Source of the DNA: Desulfobacteraceae bacterium
GTDB lineage: Bacteria; Desulfobacterota; Desulfobacteria; Desulfobacterales; Desulfosarcinaceae
Assembly: GCA_027031325.1 (NCBI GenBank)
Contig: JALVRI010000237.1
Span: forward strand, 1-16,236
Direction: 5' to 3'
DNA: 16,236 nt
Part shown: positions 1 to 7,066 of the stretch, in pieces
Numbering within the stretch: the stretch's first letter is position 1
How the letters are laid out: each line of letters opens with the position of its first letter
The notes under the pieces: generated by a model
What the model saw: only the letters and a program-made list of their open reading frames with translations
Told to the model about the DNA's origin: nothing
Databases searched by the model: none
Made by a program: the position numbers and the translations under genes

Positions 1-120
1 CGCAGGTCAGGCAAGGCAAAATCCGACCAAAAAGCGCAGTTTATTGGGTAATAAATGAGCATTTTGAGCAGGATTTTAACGCCCTAGGGCCAAGCGTAAT
101 AGTTTTGCAACAGCCTGCTA
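1..120 (-). repeat. MITE-like repeat, copy 1 (cut by window edge)
   Basis: Read on the minus strand, this segment matches 1433-1552 at roughly 90% identity, including the shared 16-bp stretch holding the small hairpin TTTATT-GGGT-AATAAA (40-55). Its inner end carries TTTTGCAACAGCCTGCTA (103-120), the same terminal motif seen at the right end of the other copy. About 27 bp of the far end lie outside the window. It has no coding capacity of note and no transposase, so it is probably a non-autonomous element. Seen directly: the repeat. Inferred: mobile origin. Confidence 0.75.
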
Positions 121-144
121 GAGTCCTGGACAGGGTCAATACCG

Positions 145-1404
145 TCAGGGCTGGTAGCGTTTGACGATCAAAGAGGCGTTGGTGCCCCCGAAACCGAAAG
201 AATTGCTCATGGCGTATTCGACCCGGCCCTTGCGGGCGACATGGGGAATGTAATCCAGATCGCACTCTTCATCCGGGTTGTCCAGGTTGATGGTGGGCGG
301 CATTATGCCATGATAGACAACCAAGGCGCTAAAGACCGTCTCTATTCCTCCAGCGCCGCCGAGCAAGTGGCCGGTCATCGATTTGGTCGAACTGACCGGA
401 ACCGACTTGGCCTTGTCTCCGAAGACGGTCTTGATGGCACGGGTCTCGTAAAGATCGTTCAGGGGAGTCGAGGTGCCATGGGCATTGACATAGCCTATTT
501 GCCCGGGGTCTATACCTGCATCCCGCAAAGCGGCCTGCATGCATCTTGCCGCCCCGTCCCCATCGGGTGAGGGAGAAGTCATGTGGTACCCATCGCCGCT
601 CATACCGAAGCCGGCCATCTCGGCATAGATCCTGGCGCCCCTTTCCAGGGCGTGTTCAAGGGACTCCAAAATAAGAATGCCGCTGCCCTCGCCCACCACG
701 AAGCCGTCCCGGTCGCGGTCAAAAGGCCGCGAGGCCTTTTCCGGTTCGTCGTTACGGGTCGAAAGCGCCTTCATGGCCCCGAAACCGGCAATACAGGTGG
801 GAGTCACCACCGACTCGACACCACCTGTAATCATGGCATCTGCGTGGCCGCTCTGGATGATCTGGAAAGCATTGCCGACGGCATGGGCCCCGGCGGCACA
901 GGCAGTGGCGACCGAGAGGTTGGGGCCCTTGGCTCCGAAGTAGATCGAAATCATCCCCGGTGCCATGTTACCGATCAGCATGGGGATGAAAAAGGGGCTT
1001 ACCCGGCGGGGCCCCTTGGTATCCACGATACGGGCGGTAAGCTCGAGGCTGGCCAGGCCGCCCAGCCCGCAACCTGTCAGCACCCCGATCCGGTCACAAT
1101 TGGCCGGAGTAATTTCAAGACCGGCATCTTCAAGGGCCATGCGGGTAGCGGCAATGGAGTAGGCGATGAAATTCTCGGTCCGCTTGGCGTCCTTGCGGGG
1201 CAGGTAATCTTCCTTGTTGAAGTCCTTGACCTCGGCGGCAATCCGGGTCTGAAAGGGAGACGCATCGAAACGGGTTATTTCACCCACACCGGACTTGCCG
1301 GCGCAAAGAGCGTTCCAACTTTCCTCGGTCCCTACCGCCAAGGGGGTAACCAGACCCAGGCCCGTAATGACAACCCTTTTTTTGAACCCATCTTCCCTGA
1401 CCAT
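145..1404 (-). CDS. fabF: 3-oxoacyl-[ACP] synthase II (beta-ketoacyl-ACP synthase)
   Basis: Condensing enzyme of type II fatty acid synthesis in the cytosol. It joins malonyl-ACP to a growing acyl-ACP to lengthen the chain by two carbons. The 419-residue protein has the usual FabF length. The nucleophile lies in SVATACAAGAH (Cys169), with His309 in NAHGTSTPLND, and Lys341 and His346 in STKSMTGHLLGG, giving the Cys-His-His triad. The C-terminal NSFGFGGTNAS signature is present. An in-frame TTG sits one codon upstream, but ATG at 1404 has GGAG (1411-1414) at a good distance. It is the last gene of the lipid operon and is separated from acpP by about 280 bp that hold a repeat element. It could be read through from acpP or have its own promoter; the sequence does not settle this. 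Confidence 0.95.
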   Translation of the reverse strand: MVREDGFKKRVVITGLGLVTPLAVGTEESWNALCAGKSGVGEITRFDASPFQTRIAAEVKDFNKEDYLPRKDAKRTENFIAYSIAATRMALEDAGLEITPANCDRIGVLTGCGLGGLASLELTARIVDTKGPRRVSPFFIPMLIGNMAPGMISIYFGAKGPNLSVATACAAGAHAVGNAFQIIQSGHADAMITGGVESVVTPTCIAGFGAMKALSTRNDEPEKASRPFDRDRDGFVVGEGSGILILESLEHALERGARIYAEMAGFGMSGDGYHMTSPSPDGDGAARCMQAALRDAGIDPGQIGYVNAHGTSTPLNDLYETRAIKTVFGDKAKSVPVSSTKSMTGHLLGGAGGIETVFSALVVYHGIMPPTINLDNPDEECDLDYIPHVARKGRVEYAMSNSFGFGGTNASLIVKRYQP

Positions 1405-1433
1405 CAACCTACTCCATCACGTTAACCGGTGTT

Positions 1434-1579
1434 TAGCAGACCGTTGAAAAACTATTACGCTCGGCCATACGGTCTTAAAATCCTGCTCAAATGCTCATTT
1501 ATTACCCAATAAACTGCGCTTTTTGGTCGGATTTTGCCTTGTCTGACCTGCGCTCATGACATTTTGCAACAGCCTGTTA
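1434..1579 (+). repeat. MITE-like repeat, copy 2 (complete)
   Basis: A roughly 146-bp element with imperfect terminal inverted repeats: the left end TAGCAGACCGTTGAAAAA mirrors the right end TTTTGCAACAGCCTGTTA. Positions 1433-1552 are the inverted counterpart of 1-120, with one single-base indel and a few substitutions. The interior contains the hairpin TTTATT-ACCC-AATAAA (1498-1513). No clear target duplication is visible and no long ORF lies inside. It sits between acpP and fabF, so it is transcribed if the operon is continuous. Mobile origin is inferred from terminal repeats and copy number of two. Confidence 0.75.
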
Positions 1580-1587
1580 GAACCATG

Positions 1588-1677
1588 GCCGGTCTTTCAG
1601 CCCGGGCCGCCTTGCTCCCGGCTTGCTTGGCGCAAAACCGCTGGGCCGGCGATCCGGCGGCACGTTCAAAGACCGGC
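1588..1677. other. Long-range inverted repeat downstream of acpP
   Basis: GCCGGTCTTT (1588-1597) pairs perfectly with AAAGACCGGC (1668-1677). The roughly 70-nt GC-rich interior contains further complementary pieces (GGGCCG and CCGGCGG types). It lies just past the acpP stop on the minus strand. It could be an mRNA stabilising stem, a processing site or a weak attenuator. No U-run follows on the minus strand, so a standard Rho-independent terminator is not supported. Confidence 0.45.
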
Positions 1678-1687
1678 TGTTTAAACC

Positions 1688-1918
1688 TTAGGAATTGGAA
1701 TTTATGTAATCGATAGCGTCCTGGACGGTTATCAATTTTTCGGCGTCATCGTCTGAAATATCGATATCGAATTCTTCTTCCATGGACATGATGAGCTCTA
1801 CCAGGTCAAGGGAGTCGGCGCCCAGATCGTCCACGAAAGATGCCTCGGGTACTACTTCATCCAGGTCCTTGCCGAGTTTTTCAGCGATAATCTTCTTTAC
1901 CTTATCTTCTACTGACAT
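1688..1918 (-). CDS. acpP: Acyl carrier protein
   Basis: Small acidic carrier that holds acyl intermediates on a 4'-phosphopantetheine arm during fatty acid and phospholipid synthesis. The 76-residue protein has normal ACP length. The attachment motif GADSLDLVEL places the modified serine at residue 36, and the helix II acidic run EEEFDIDISDDDAE matches the family. The start is ATG at 1918 because an excellent AAGGAGA lies 5 bases upstream. A longer reading from 1942 would overlap the fabG stop and add eight non-family residues. It sits directly behind fabG and upstream of fabF, the standard order. Strong ribosome binding fits the high expression expected for ACP. Confidence 0.97.
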   Translation of the reverse strand: MSVEDKVKKIIAEKLGKDLDEVVPEASFVDDLGADSLDLVELIMSMEEEFDIDISDDDAEKLITVQDAIDYINSNS

Positions 1919-1938
1919 GTTCTTCTCCTTTCCATTGA

Positions 1939-2703
1939 TCACATATACATTCCACCACTGACATGAATAACTTGTCCGGTGAGGTAAGCCGCATCTTCAG
2001 ACGCCAGAAACTTTACCGCCGCCGCCACATCCGCGGGCGTTCCCGCCCGGCCCAGGGGAATCTGGGCCAGCATGGCCGCCTTGACCTTTTGGGACAGCTT
2101 GGCGGTCATGTCGGTTTCGATAAATCCGGGAGCAACTGCGTTTACCGTTACTCCTCTGGAGGCGTATTCGCGGGCGGCGGTCTTGGTCAAACCGATTATT
2201 CCGGCCTTTGAAGCAACGTAATTCGCCTGGCCCGGGTTACCAACCACCCCGACGATCGAGGCGATATTGATTATTCTGCCCGAGCGCTGTTTCATCATCA
2301 CCCTGGAAGCAATCTGGATGCAGAGAAATGGGCCTTTCAAATTGACTTCCAGGACATCATCCCATTCCTTCTCTTTCATCCTGACCAGCAGGTTGTCCCT
2401 GGTTATGCCGGCGTTGTTGACCAGAACGTCGATCCGGCCGCAGGTTTCCATGACCTGCTTGAAAAAAGTCTCCACCTGCTCCTTGTCGGCGACGTTGGCC
2501 CATATGCCCGTGGCTTTTGCCCCGCTCGCCTCCACAAGCTCCCTGGTCTCGGCCGCCGCCGTCTCTTCGGCCTCCCGGTCTCCCGGGGTATAATAATTGA
2601 AAAAGACGTGGGTTCCCGCCTCGGCCAGAGCCTGGCAAATCGCCCGCCCGATTCCGCGGGAACCTCCGGTCACGACCACTGCACGTTCAATCTCAGCCGC
2701 CAT
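1939..2703 (-). CDS. fabG: 3-oxoacyl-[ACP] reductase
   Basis: NADPH-dependent short-chain dehydrogenase that reduces 3-ketoacyl-ACP to 3-hydroxyacyl-ACP, the first reduction of each elongation cycle. The N-terminal Rossmann motif TGGSRGIG (residues 12-19) and NNAG (96-99) are clear. The catalytic residues Asn121, Ser149, Tyr162 and Lys166 (YVASK) are all in place. The C-terminus ends in LTGQVIHVSGGMYM, typical of FabG. At 254 residues it is slightly longer than common FabGs owing to an acidic stretch near residues 38-55 after the second strand. It starts directly at the end of the acyl-CoA dehydrogenase reading frame and is followed by acpP, so it is almost certainly co-transcribed. Its position beside acpP and fabF supports fatty acid synthesis rather than another SDR role. 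Confidence 0.95.
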   Translation of the reverse strand: MAAEIERAVVVTGGSRGIGRAICQALAEAGTHVFFNYYTPGDREAEETAAAETRELVEASGAKATGIWANVADKEQVETFFKQVMETCGRIDVLVNNAGITRDNLLVRMKEKEWDDVLEVNLKGPFLCIQIASRVMMKQRSGRIINIASIVGVVGNPGQANYVASKAGIIGLTKTAAREYASRGVTVNAVAPGFIETDMTAKLSQKVKAAMLAQIPLGRAGTPADVAAAVKFLASEDAAYLTGQVIHVSGGMYM

Positions 2704-4332
2704 TCAGCACCTCCCAAACAATGAATCAGCCACCAAGTCCATGTCGGCAATCCAGCCATAACGTCCTTGCCAAAGGTCGTCATAGCCCACTTCCGAACGC
2801 CAGGCCGCCGCCTGTTCGCCGCCGACCTTCATGCCCAGCAGAATTTCCAGGCCCTTGGAGGCCACCGTGGCGGCAACTTCCCCGGCAAACAGGCGCGACA
2901 TGGCCTTGAGATCTTCCCTGTCGTCCTGGTCCGCCTTGCACGCCAGGCTTGCTCCCACCTCGACATGGGTCATCATGTCGGCCAGGGCGAACATTACCGC
3001 CTGCTGCCTGGTCCAGCGGTTCTCATGGGCCAGGTTGATGGTATGGTTGAGGCATCTTGCGGCAAGGCCCAGGACCTTGCCGCCTACCGGGCCGGCCAGG
3101 TTGTCCATCCGGTCGGCCAGGTCCAGATAGAAACGGCCCTTGGTTTTGCGCGTCTTTTTCCAGCGGAAGGTACTTATTATGTTCTGCTGAATTTCGCTGG
3201 TACCCTCGTAGATGCAGGTAATCTTGATATCGCGTTTTATCTTTTCGACCTCAAACTCCCTGATATAACCGTATCCCCCCAGGGCCTGCATGGCGTCATC
3301 GGCGCACCGGTTTGCCGCCTCGGTGGCAAAAAGCTTGCCGATGGAACCTTCCACCTGGAGGTCCTCGTCACAACTGTCCAGTTGAAGGGCCACCTGTTCG
3401 ATGTAAGCTGCAGCCGCCGCCAGGCGCACGGCGTGGGGCACCACCAGCTTGTGGGTATAACCCTGCTTTTCACTGAGGGGCGAGCCGAACTGAATTCGTT
3501 CCTTGGCGTAGGCAATCACGATGTCAAGGGCGGCTTCACCCGCCCCCAGGGCCATGGAAGCCACCATCAAGCGGGTGTAGCCGAACACCCGGTTTGCCTG
3601 TTTGAGCCCCTTGCCGGGTACCCCGCCCAGCAGGTTTTCCTTGGGGACAAATACGTCGTCAAACGTCAGGGGAGAAGTATTGGAAGCCCGGATGCCGTGC
3701 TTCTCTTCACCCTTGTGCTGGGTCAACCCCTCCATCCCCTTTTCCACCACGAAGAAGGTCGGACCTTCCGGGGCCTTTGCCAGGACGGTGATAATATCGG
3801 CATAGCCACCGTTGGAAATGAATTGCTTGGAACCGTTGAGCTTGTATCCGATGACCTCGCCGCTTTGCCCGCTTACGGGATCGGCCTTGGTCTTGAGGGC
3901 CGCCAGGTTGCTGCCTGCACCCGGTTCGGTGACGGCATAGGCCACCAGGGAACCACCTTCGGCGATCGCCCCCAGCCATTTCTCCTTCTGCTCATCGGTA
4001 GCCCCGACCAGGATCGGGTCGGCGCCCAGCTGAATGGCAAAAAAGGCGGTCCCGATCCCGAGGCAAATGCGGGCCATCTCGCGGGTAACGGCACAGCAAT
4101 CCCTGGCGCCGCCACCCATTCCGCCGTACTGTTCCGGAATGAACAACAACTGCAACCCGATCTCGGGTCCCAACATCTCCCGGATAATCTCTTCCGGGAA
4201 AATTTCTTCCTTGTCCAATTCAAGGATTTTTTCCTTGGTCAGCAGCCGGCTGCGCAACTGGCGCACGGTCTCTATGACCATCTGGCGCGATTCAGGGTCC
4301 AATCCCCTGGCATGGTTGGCGTTGGTATCCAT
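2704..4332 (-). CDS. Acyl-CoA dehydrogenase family protein with C-terminal extension
   Basis: FAD-dependent dehydrogenase fold that normally introduces an alpha,beta double bond into acyl-thioesters and passes electrons to ETF. The FAD/substrate signature YAVTEPGAGSN and the following KQFISNGGYADIITV are typical. IYEGTSEIQQN contains the catalytic glutamate (Glu376), so the enzyme looks active. About 160 residues follow this motif, longer than short-chain or medium-chain enzymes (about 380-400 residues) and closer to VLCAD/FadE-like forms. ATG at 4332 has AGGGA upstream; a TTG at 4362 would add 10 residues without a visible ribosome site. It lies 44 bp after rpmF and abuts fabG, where plsX-fabH-fabD often stand. 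Its substrate (acyl-CoA or acyl-ACP) cannot be read from sequence. Family call is firm; the role in lipid synthesis is inferred from position. Confidence 0.9.
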   Translation of the reverse strand: MDTNANHARGLDPESRQMVIETVRQLRSRLLTKEKILELDKEEIFPEEIIREMLGPEIGLQLLFIPEQYGGMGGGARDCCAVTREMARICLGIGTAFFAIQLGADPILVGATDEQKEKWLGAIAEGGSLVAYAVTEPGAGSNLAALKTKADPVSGQSGEVIGYKLNGSKQFISNGGYADIITVLAKAPEGPTFFVVEKGMEGLTQHKGEEKHGIRASNTSPLTFDDVFVPKENLLGGVPGKGLKQANRVFGYTRLMVASMALGAGEAALDIVIAYAKERIQFGSPLSEKQGYTHKLVVPHAVRLAAAAAYIEQVALQLDSCDEDLQVEGSIGKLFATEAANRCADDAMQALGGYGYIREFEVEKIKRDIKITCIYEGTSEIQQNIISTFRWKKTRKTKGRFYLDLADRMDNLAGPVGGKVLGLAARCLNHTINLAHENRWTRQQAVMFALADMMTHVEVGASLACKADQDDREDLKAMSRLFAGEVAATVASKGLEILLGMKVGGEQAAAWRSEVGYDDLWQGRYGWIADMDLVADSLFGRC

Positions 4333-4376
4333 ATGGTCGATCCCTTCAAACAAGCTTGGCAAGGTTTATCAGGCTG

Positions 4377-4559
4377 TTATTCTTCCTCGGTTTCTATCAC
4401 GTTGCGGCCCTTGTACGTGCCACAACTCGGGCAGGCATGATGGGGCAAAACAGCTTCCCCGCACTGGGGGCAAGTGATAACATTGGGGGCGGCGGCTTTT
4501 TTGTGGGCCCTGCGCATGTCCCGTTTTGACTTAGATGTCTTCCGCTTTGGTACAGCCAT
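4377..4559 (-). CDS. rpmF: 50S ribosomal protein L32
   Basis: Small protein of the large ribosomal subunit. The 60-residue sequence starts MAVPKRKTSKSKRDMRRAHK, the diagnostic L32 N-terminus. It carries a zinc-ribbon with four cysteines (C30, C33, C43, C46), so this is the zinc-binding form. The start has GGAG eight bases upstream. It is the first gene of the operon, consistent with the widespread rpmF-fab linkage that ties lipid synthesis to ribosome production. Confidence 0.96.
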   Translation of the reverse strand: MAVPKRKTSKSKRDMRRAHKKAAAPNVITCPQCGEAVLPHHACPSCGTYKGRNVIETEEE

Positions 4560-4944
4560 CAGTAATCTCCTAACATATTAATAACATTACTAAATATTAC
4601 ACACAACACCTTGTTCGGAACAACAGCGCCTCTAGTAATTAAAACAGGCTTCATTGTCAAGCCTTTTCACGCCTCGGCGTTTCAATTTGCGCCCTTGTAC
4701 TGGGGGCAGCGATATGATATGGAGGGGCTGCTTTCGGGGGCCTAAAGTCAAAATGCAAAATATTGTAATTTTGTCTTGAAGTTACTTCCGTATTCATGGG
4801 GATCTGTTTTGGCCGGAAAATGTGCGGCGATATTGAAAGCCAGGATGACGGTTTTCCGCCGCCTGGTTCAGGCAGCCGCCGGGAATGCCGGTTCAATTTA
4901 CTAATTACTTACACATTTTTTCTCATTAGTAAAGGAAGAGTTGG
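4560..4944. other. Intergenic region between divergent rpmF and gltX
   Basis: This 385-bp stretch contains the rpmF promoter on the left. A small GCCTG-GTT-CAGGC hairpin lies at 4861-4873, followed by an AT-rich leader just before gltX. No convincing gltX promoter or riboswitch was recognised. The short minus-strand ORF within it (4657-4896) has no family-like features and is not called. Confidence 0.6.
4632..4660 (-). promoter_or_regulatory. Sigma-70-type promoter for the rpmF-fab operon
   Basis: On the minus strand a perfect TTGACA (4660-4655) is followed after 17 bases by TACTAG (4637-4632), a weaker -10. Transcription would start near 4625, giving a leader of about 65 bases before the rpmF ATG. 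Seen directly: the boxes and spacing. Promoter activity is inferred. Confidence 0.6.
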
Positions 4945-6351
4945 ATGACATCAATCCGTACCCGTTTCGCTCCCAGCCCAAGCGGATATCTGCACGTCGG
5001 CGGAGCCCGCACCGCCCTGTTCAATTGGCTTTACGCCCGTCATAGCGGGGGCAGTTTCATCCTCAGGATCGAAGATACCGACAAGGCCCGCTCCACCGAA
5101 GAGTCGATCAGGGCCATCTTCGAAGCCCTGGATTGGCTGGGTATCGATTGGGATGAAGGCCCTTTCTACCAGAGCCGCAGAATGGAAATCTACCGTGAAC
5201 ACATCGAGCGTCTCGTGCGGTCCGGACACGCTTATTACTGTACCTGCAGCCCGGAAAAAATTCAGCAGATGCGCGAAAGGGCCATGGCAACAGGCGCCAA
5301 GCCCCGCTACGATGGAACCTGCCGCGAAAAAGGCCTGGGACCCCAGCCGGGAGCCGTGGTGCGTTTCAAGGCCCCATATACCGGGACCACCGTGCTGGAG
5401 GATGTGGTCAAAGGAAATATCGTATTTCAAAACAGTGAATTGGACGACTTTGTCATTTGCCGCAGCGACGGAACGCCCACCTACAATCTGGCCGTGGTGG
5501 TAGACGACCTGACCATGGAGATCAACACCGTCATCCGGGGCGACGACCACGTGATGAACACTCCCAAACAGATTCAGCTCTACAAGGCCTTGCAGGCTCC
5601 CTTGCCGGTTTTCGCCCATGTTCCCATGGTCCTGGGTAACGACCGCAGCCGGTTGAGCAAGCGCCACGGGGCAACATCGGTTACCGCTTACCGGGAGATG
5701 GGGATTTTGGCCGATGCCCTGATCAATTACCTGGCACGCCTGGGTTGGTCTCACGGAGACCAGGAATTTTTTACACGCCAGGAACTCATCGCCAAGTTCG
5801 ACATCAAGGCGGTGGGCAAATCGGCGGGAATTTTCGACCCTGTCAAGCTCCAGGCCCTCAATGCCGACCACATCAAAGCCTGCGAGCCATCTCAGTTGGC
5901 ACCCCAGCTGGTGCCGTTCCTTGCCCGCCTGGGCCTGGAAGCCCGGGACGACCAGTACCTGGCCAAGGTCATCAGTACCCTGAACACCCGCTCCAAGACC
6001 CTGGTGGAAATGGCCGAAGGGGCGCGTTTCTATTTCCTTGAAGAAATCACCTTCGATGAAAAGGCGGCCGGCAAGTTTCTCAAACCGGCCGTTGCCCCGG
6101 CCCTGGAAAGCCTCATCCAAAAATTGGAACAACTTGAGGAATTCTCGGAAAAAGCGCTGGAATCTGCATTTATCCAGGTCATGGAAGAAACCGGCCTCAA
6201 ACTCGGCAAAATCGCCCAACCCGTCCGCGTAGCCCTGACCGGAACCAGCGTCAGCCCCGGAATTTTCGAAATAATAGAGGTGCTTGGGAAAAGCAGGGTA
6301 ATCCGGCGACTCAAAAAGGCACTCGAATTTATACGCAGCCGGTCCGGTTGA
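4945..6351 (+). CDS. gltX: Glutamate--tRNA ligase (GluRS)
   Basis: Class I aminoacyl-tRNA synthetase that charges tRNA-Glu with glutamate in the cytosol. The 468-residue length is standard for bacterial GluRS. The N-terminus RFAPSPSGYLHVGGARTAL carries the HIGH-type motif as HVGG (17-20). The KMSKS-type loop appears as RLSKRHG (LSKR at 237-240). A zinc-site pattern C99-x-C101 ... C126 is present in the acceptor-binding region. The C-terminal anticodon-binding part ends in the usual GxxVSPGIFE and VLGKSRVIRRL pattern. AGGAAGAG just upstream sets the ATG at 4945. It is divergent from rpmF and is followed by tRNA-Gln and glnS. A separate glnS downstream suggests this enzyme is discriminating (tRNA-Glu only), which is an inference. 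Confidence 0.97.
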   Translation: MTSIRTRFAPSPSGYLHVGGARTALFNWLYARHSGGSFILRIEDTDKARSTEESIRAIFEALDWLGIDWDEGPFYQSRRMEIYREHIERLVRSGHAYYCTCSPEKIQQMRERAMATGAKPRYDGTCREKGLGPQPGAVVRFKAPYTGTTVLEDVVKGNIVFQNSELDDFVICRSDGTPTYNLAVVVDDLTMEINTVIRGDDHVMNTPKQIQLYKALQAPLPVFAHVPMVLGNDRSRLSKRHGATSVTAYREMGILADALINYLARLGWSHGDQEFFTRQELIAKFDIKAVGKSAGIFDPVKLQALNADHIKACEPSQLAPQLVPFLARLGLEARDDQYLAKVISTLNTRSKTLVEMAEGARFYFLEEITFDEKAAGKFLKPAVAPALESLIQKLEQLEEFSEKALESAFIQVMEETGLKLGKIAQPVRVALTGTSVSPGIFEIIEVLGKSRVIRRLKKALEFIRSRSG

Positions 6352-6377
6352 CAAAACGGCAAACTGCGCTTTTGGAC

Positions 6378-6405
6378 TTGACGGTGTCTTCGATTTGTAT
6401 TATCT
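6378..6405 (+). promoter_or_regulatory. Candidate promoter for tRNA-Gln
   Basis: TTGACG (6378-6383) and TTATCT (6400-6405) are separated by 16 bases and lie about 18 bases before the tRNA 5' end, a suitable position for a stable-RNA promoter. The boxes are good but not perfect. An overlapping TATTAT (6398-6403) gives a shorter, less likely spacing. Confidence 0.5.
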
Positions 6406-6422
6406 GAGAAAGTCTACATCTT

Positions 6423-6496
6423 TGGGGGATCGTCTAGCGGTAGGACTACGGACTCTGACTCCGTCAGCCCAGGTTCGAATCCTGGTCCCTCAGCCA
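6423..6496 (+). tRNA. tRNA-Gln (anticodon CTG)
   Basis: The acceptor stem TGGGGGA (6423-6429) pairs with TCCCTCA (6486-6492, one G-T), followed by discriminator G and an encoded CCA. The anticodon stem ACGGA/TCCGT encloses the loop CTCTGAC, giving anticodon CTG (6455-6457) for codon CAG. The T-loop GGTTCGAATCC is canonical. A weak U1-A72 first pair is a known identity feature of tRNA-Gln. It has its own promoter and terminator and stands between gltX and glnS. Confidence 0.97.
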
Positions 6497-6502
6497 GCAA
6501 AC

Positions 6503-6536
6503 AAAAGGAGCTGCCCTGCCAGCTCCTTTTTGCTTT
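6503..6536 (+). terminator. Rho-independent terminator after tRNA-Gln
   Basis: A perfect 11-bp stem AAAAGGAGCTG (6503-6513) / CAGCTCCTTTT (6520-6530) with a 6-base loop is followed by a T-rich run (TTTTTGCTTTT). It ends the tRNA transcript six bases after the CCA. The A-rich left arm makes it potentially bidirectional. Confidence 0.9.
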
Positions 6537-6594
6537 TACCTGTTTTGTTGCATCGGGTTCAAAGCATACCTCTCATAACCAGGCCGGAGGCACC

Positions 6595-7056
6595 ATGGAT
6601 GATGCAAAATTCGAAAGGCTCGACCGTTCGGCAACCCCCCTTTACGGAAGGCCGATGATAATGGCCTGCGGATTCAATCCCCAGGCCCAGGCCAGGTTCA
6701 AGGCCCTGCTTGAATTGGCCGGCTTGAGCAATGTCCCGGTCATCTGGCCCGACTCGGACATGGCCCCGATCAAGATGGCCGAGCTGGCCGCCATGCCGGA
6801 CGGAACCGGCCGGGGCCGCAATTCCGAGCTGCCGCGGGCCATCATCGTGGCCGGGATCACTACCGCCCGGCTTCACGGCCTGATGGGAATCTGCCGCAAG
6901 ACCGGCATGCAGCCGGCGTTGTGGGCCACCTTGACCCCCACTTCCGAAAACTGGACCCTGGAGCAATTGCTGGCGGAACTGTCCCGTGAAAGGGCGGCGC
7001 TGCAAGCCCGCAAAAACGCACCCGCTTCAGGGGGCTCCAACAAAAAGCCTTCATGA
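6595..7056 (+). CDS. DUF3783 domain-containing protein
   Basis: Cytosolic protein of unknown function, 153 residues, with no signal peptide or membrane segment. The N-terminus MACGFNPQAQ (from residue 22), the middle RAIIVAGITTARLHGLM and the C-terminal LWATLTPTSENWTLEQLLAEL match what I recall of the DUF3783 family. The ATG at 6595 has a strong GGAGG four bases before it. The stop (7056) is only 10 bases before the glnS ATG, and the glnS ribosome site overlaps it, so the two are likely co-transcribed. DUF3783 proteins are common in Desulfobacterota and relatives, but I know of no assigned role. Position beside glnS hints at translation or amino-acid metabolism, but that is inference only. 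Confidence 0.85.
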   Translation: MDDAKFERLDRSATPLYGRPMIMACGFNPQAQARFKALLELAGLSNVPVIWPDSDMAPIKMAELAAMPDGTGRGRNSELPRAIIVAGITTARLHGLMGICRKTGMQPALWATLTPTSENWTLEQLLAELSRERAALQARKNAPASGGSNKKPS

Positions 7057-7066
7057 GGAGAACGTC

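Noticed and set aside
583..1425. 280-codon plus-strand ORF across fabF
   Set aside because: It is a shadow of fabF in the antisense frame. The fabF frame has all catalytic residues and a proper ribosome site, whereas this one has no family features.
2767..4440. 557-codon plus-strand ORF antisense to the acyl-CoA dehydrogenase and rpmF
   Set aside because: It arises from GC-rich codon bias opposite a well-supported gene. The translation is low in recognisable motifs and there is no start context.
4951..6354. 467-codon minus-strand ORF opposite gltX
   Set aside because: It mirrors gltX, whose HIGH and KMSKS motifs prove the plus strand is coding.
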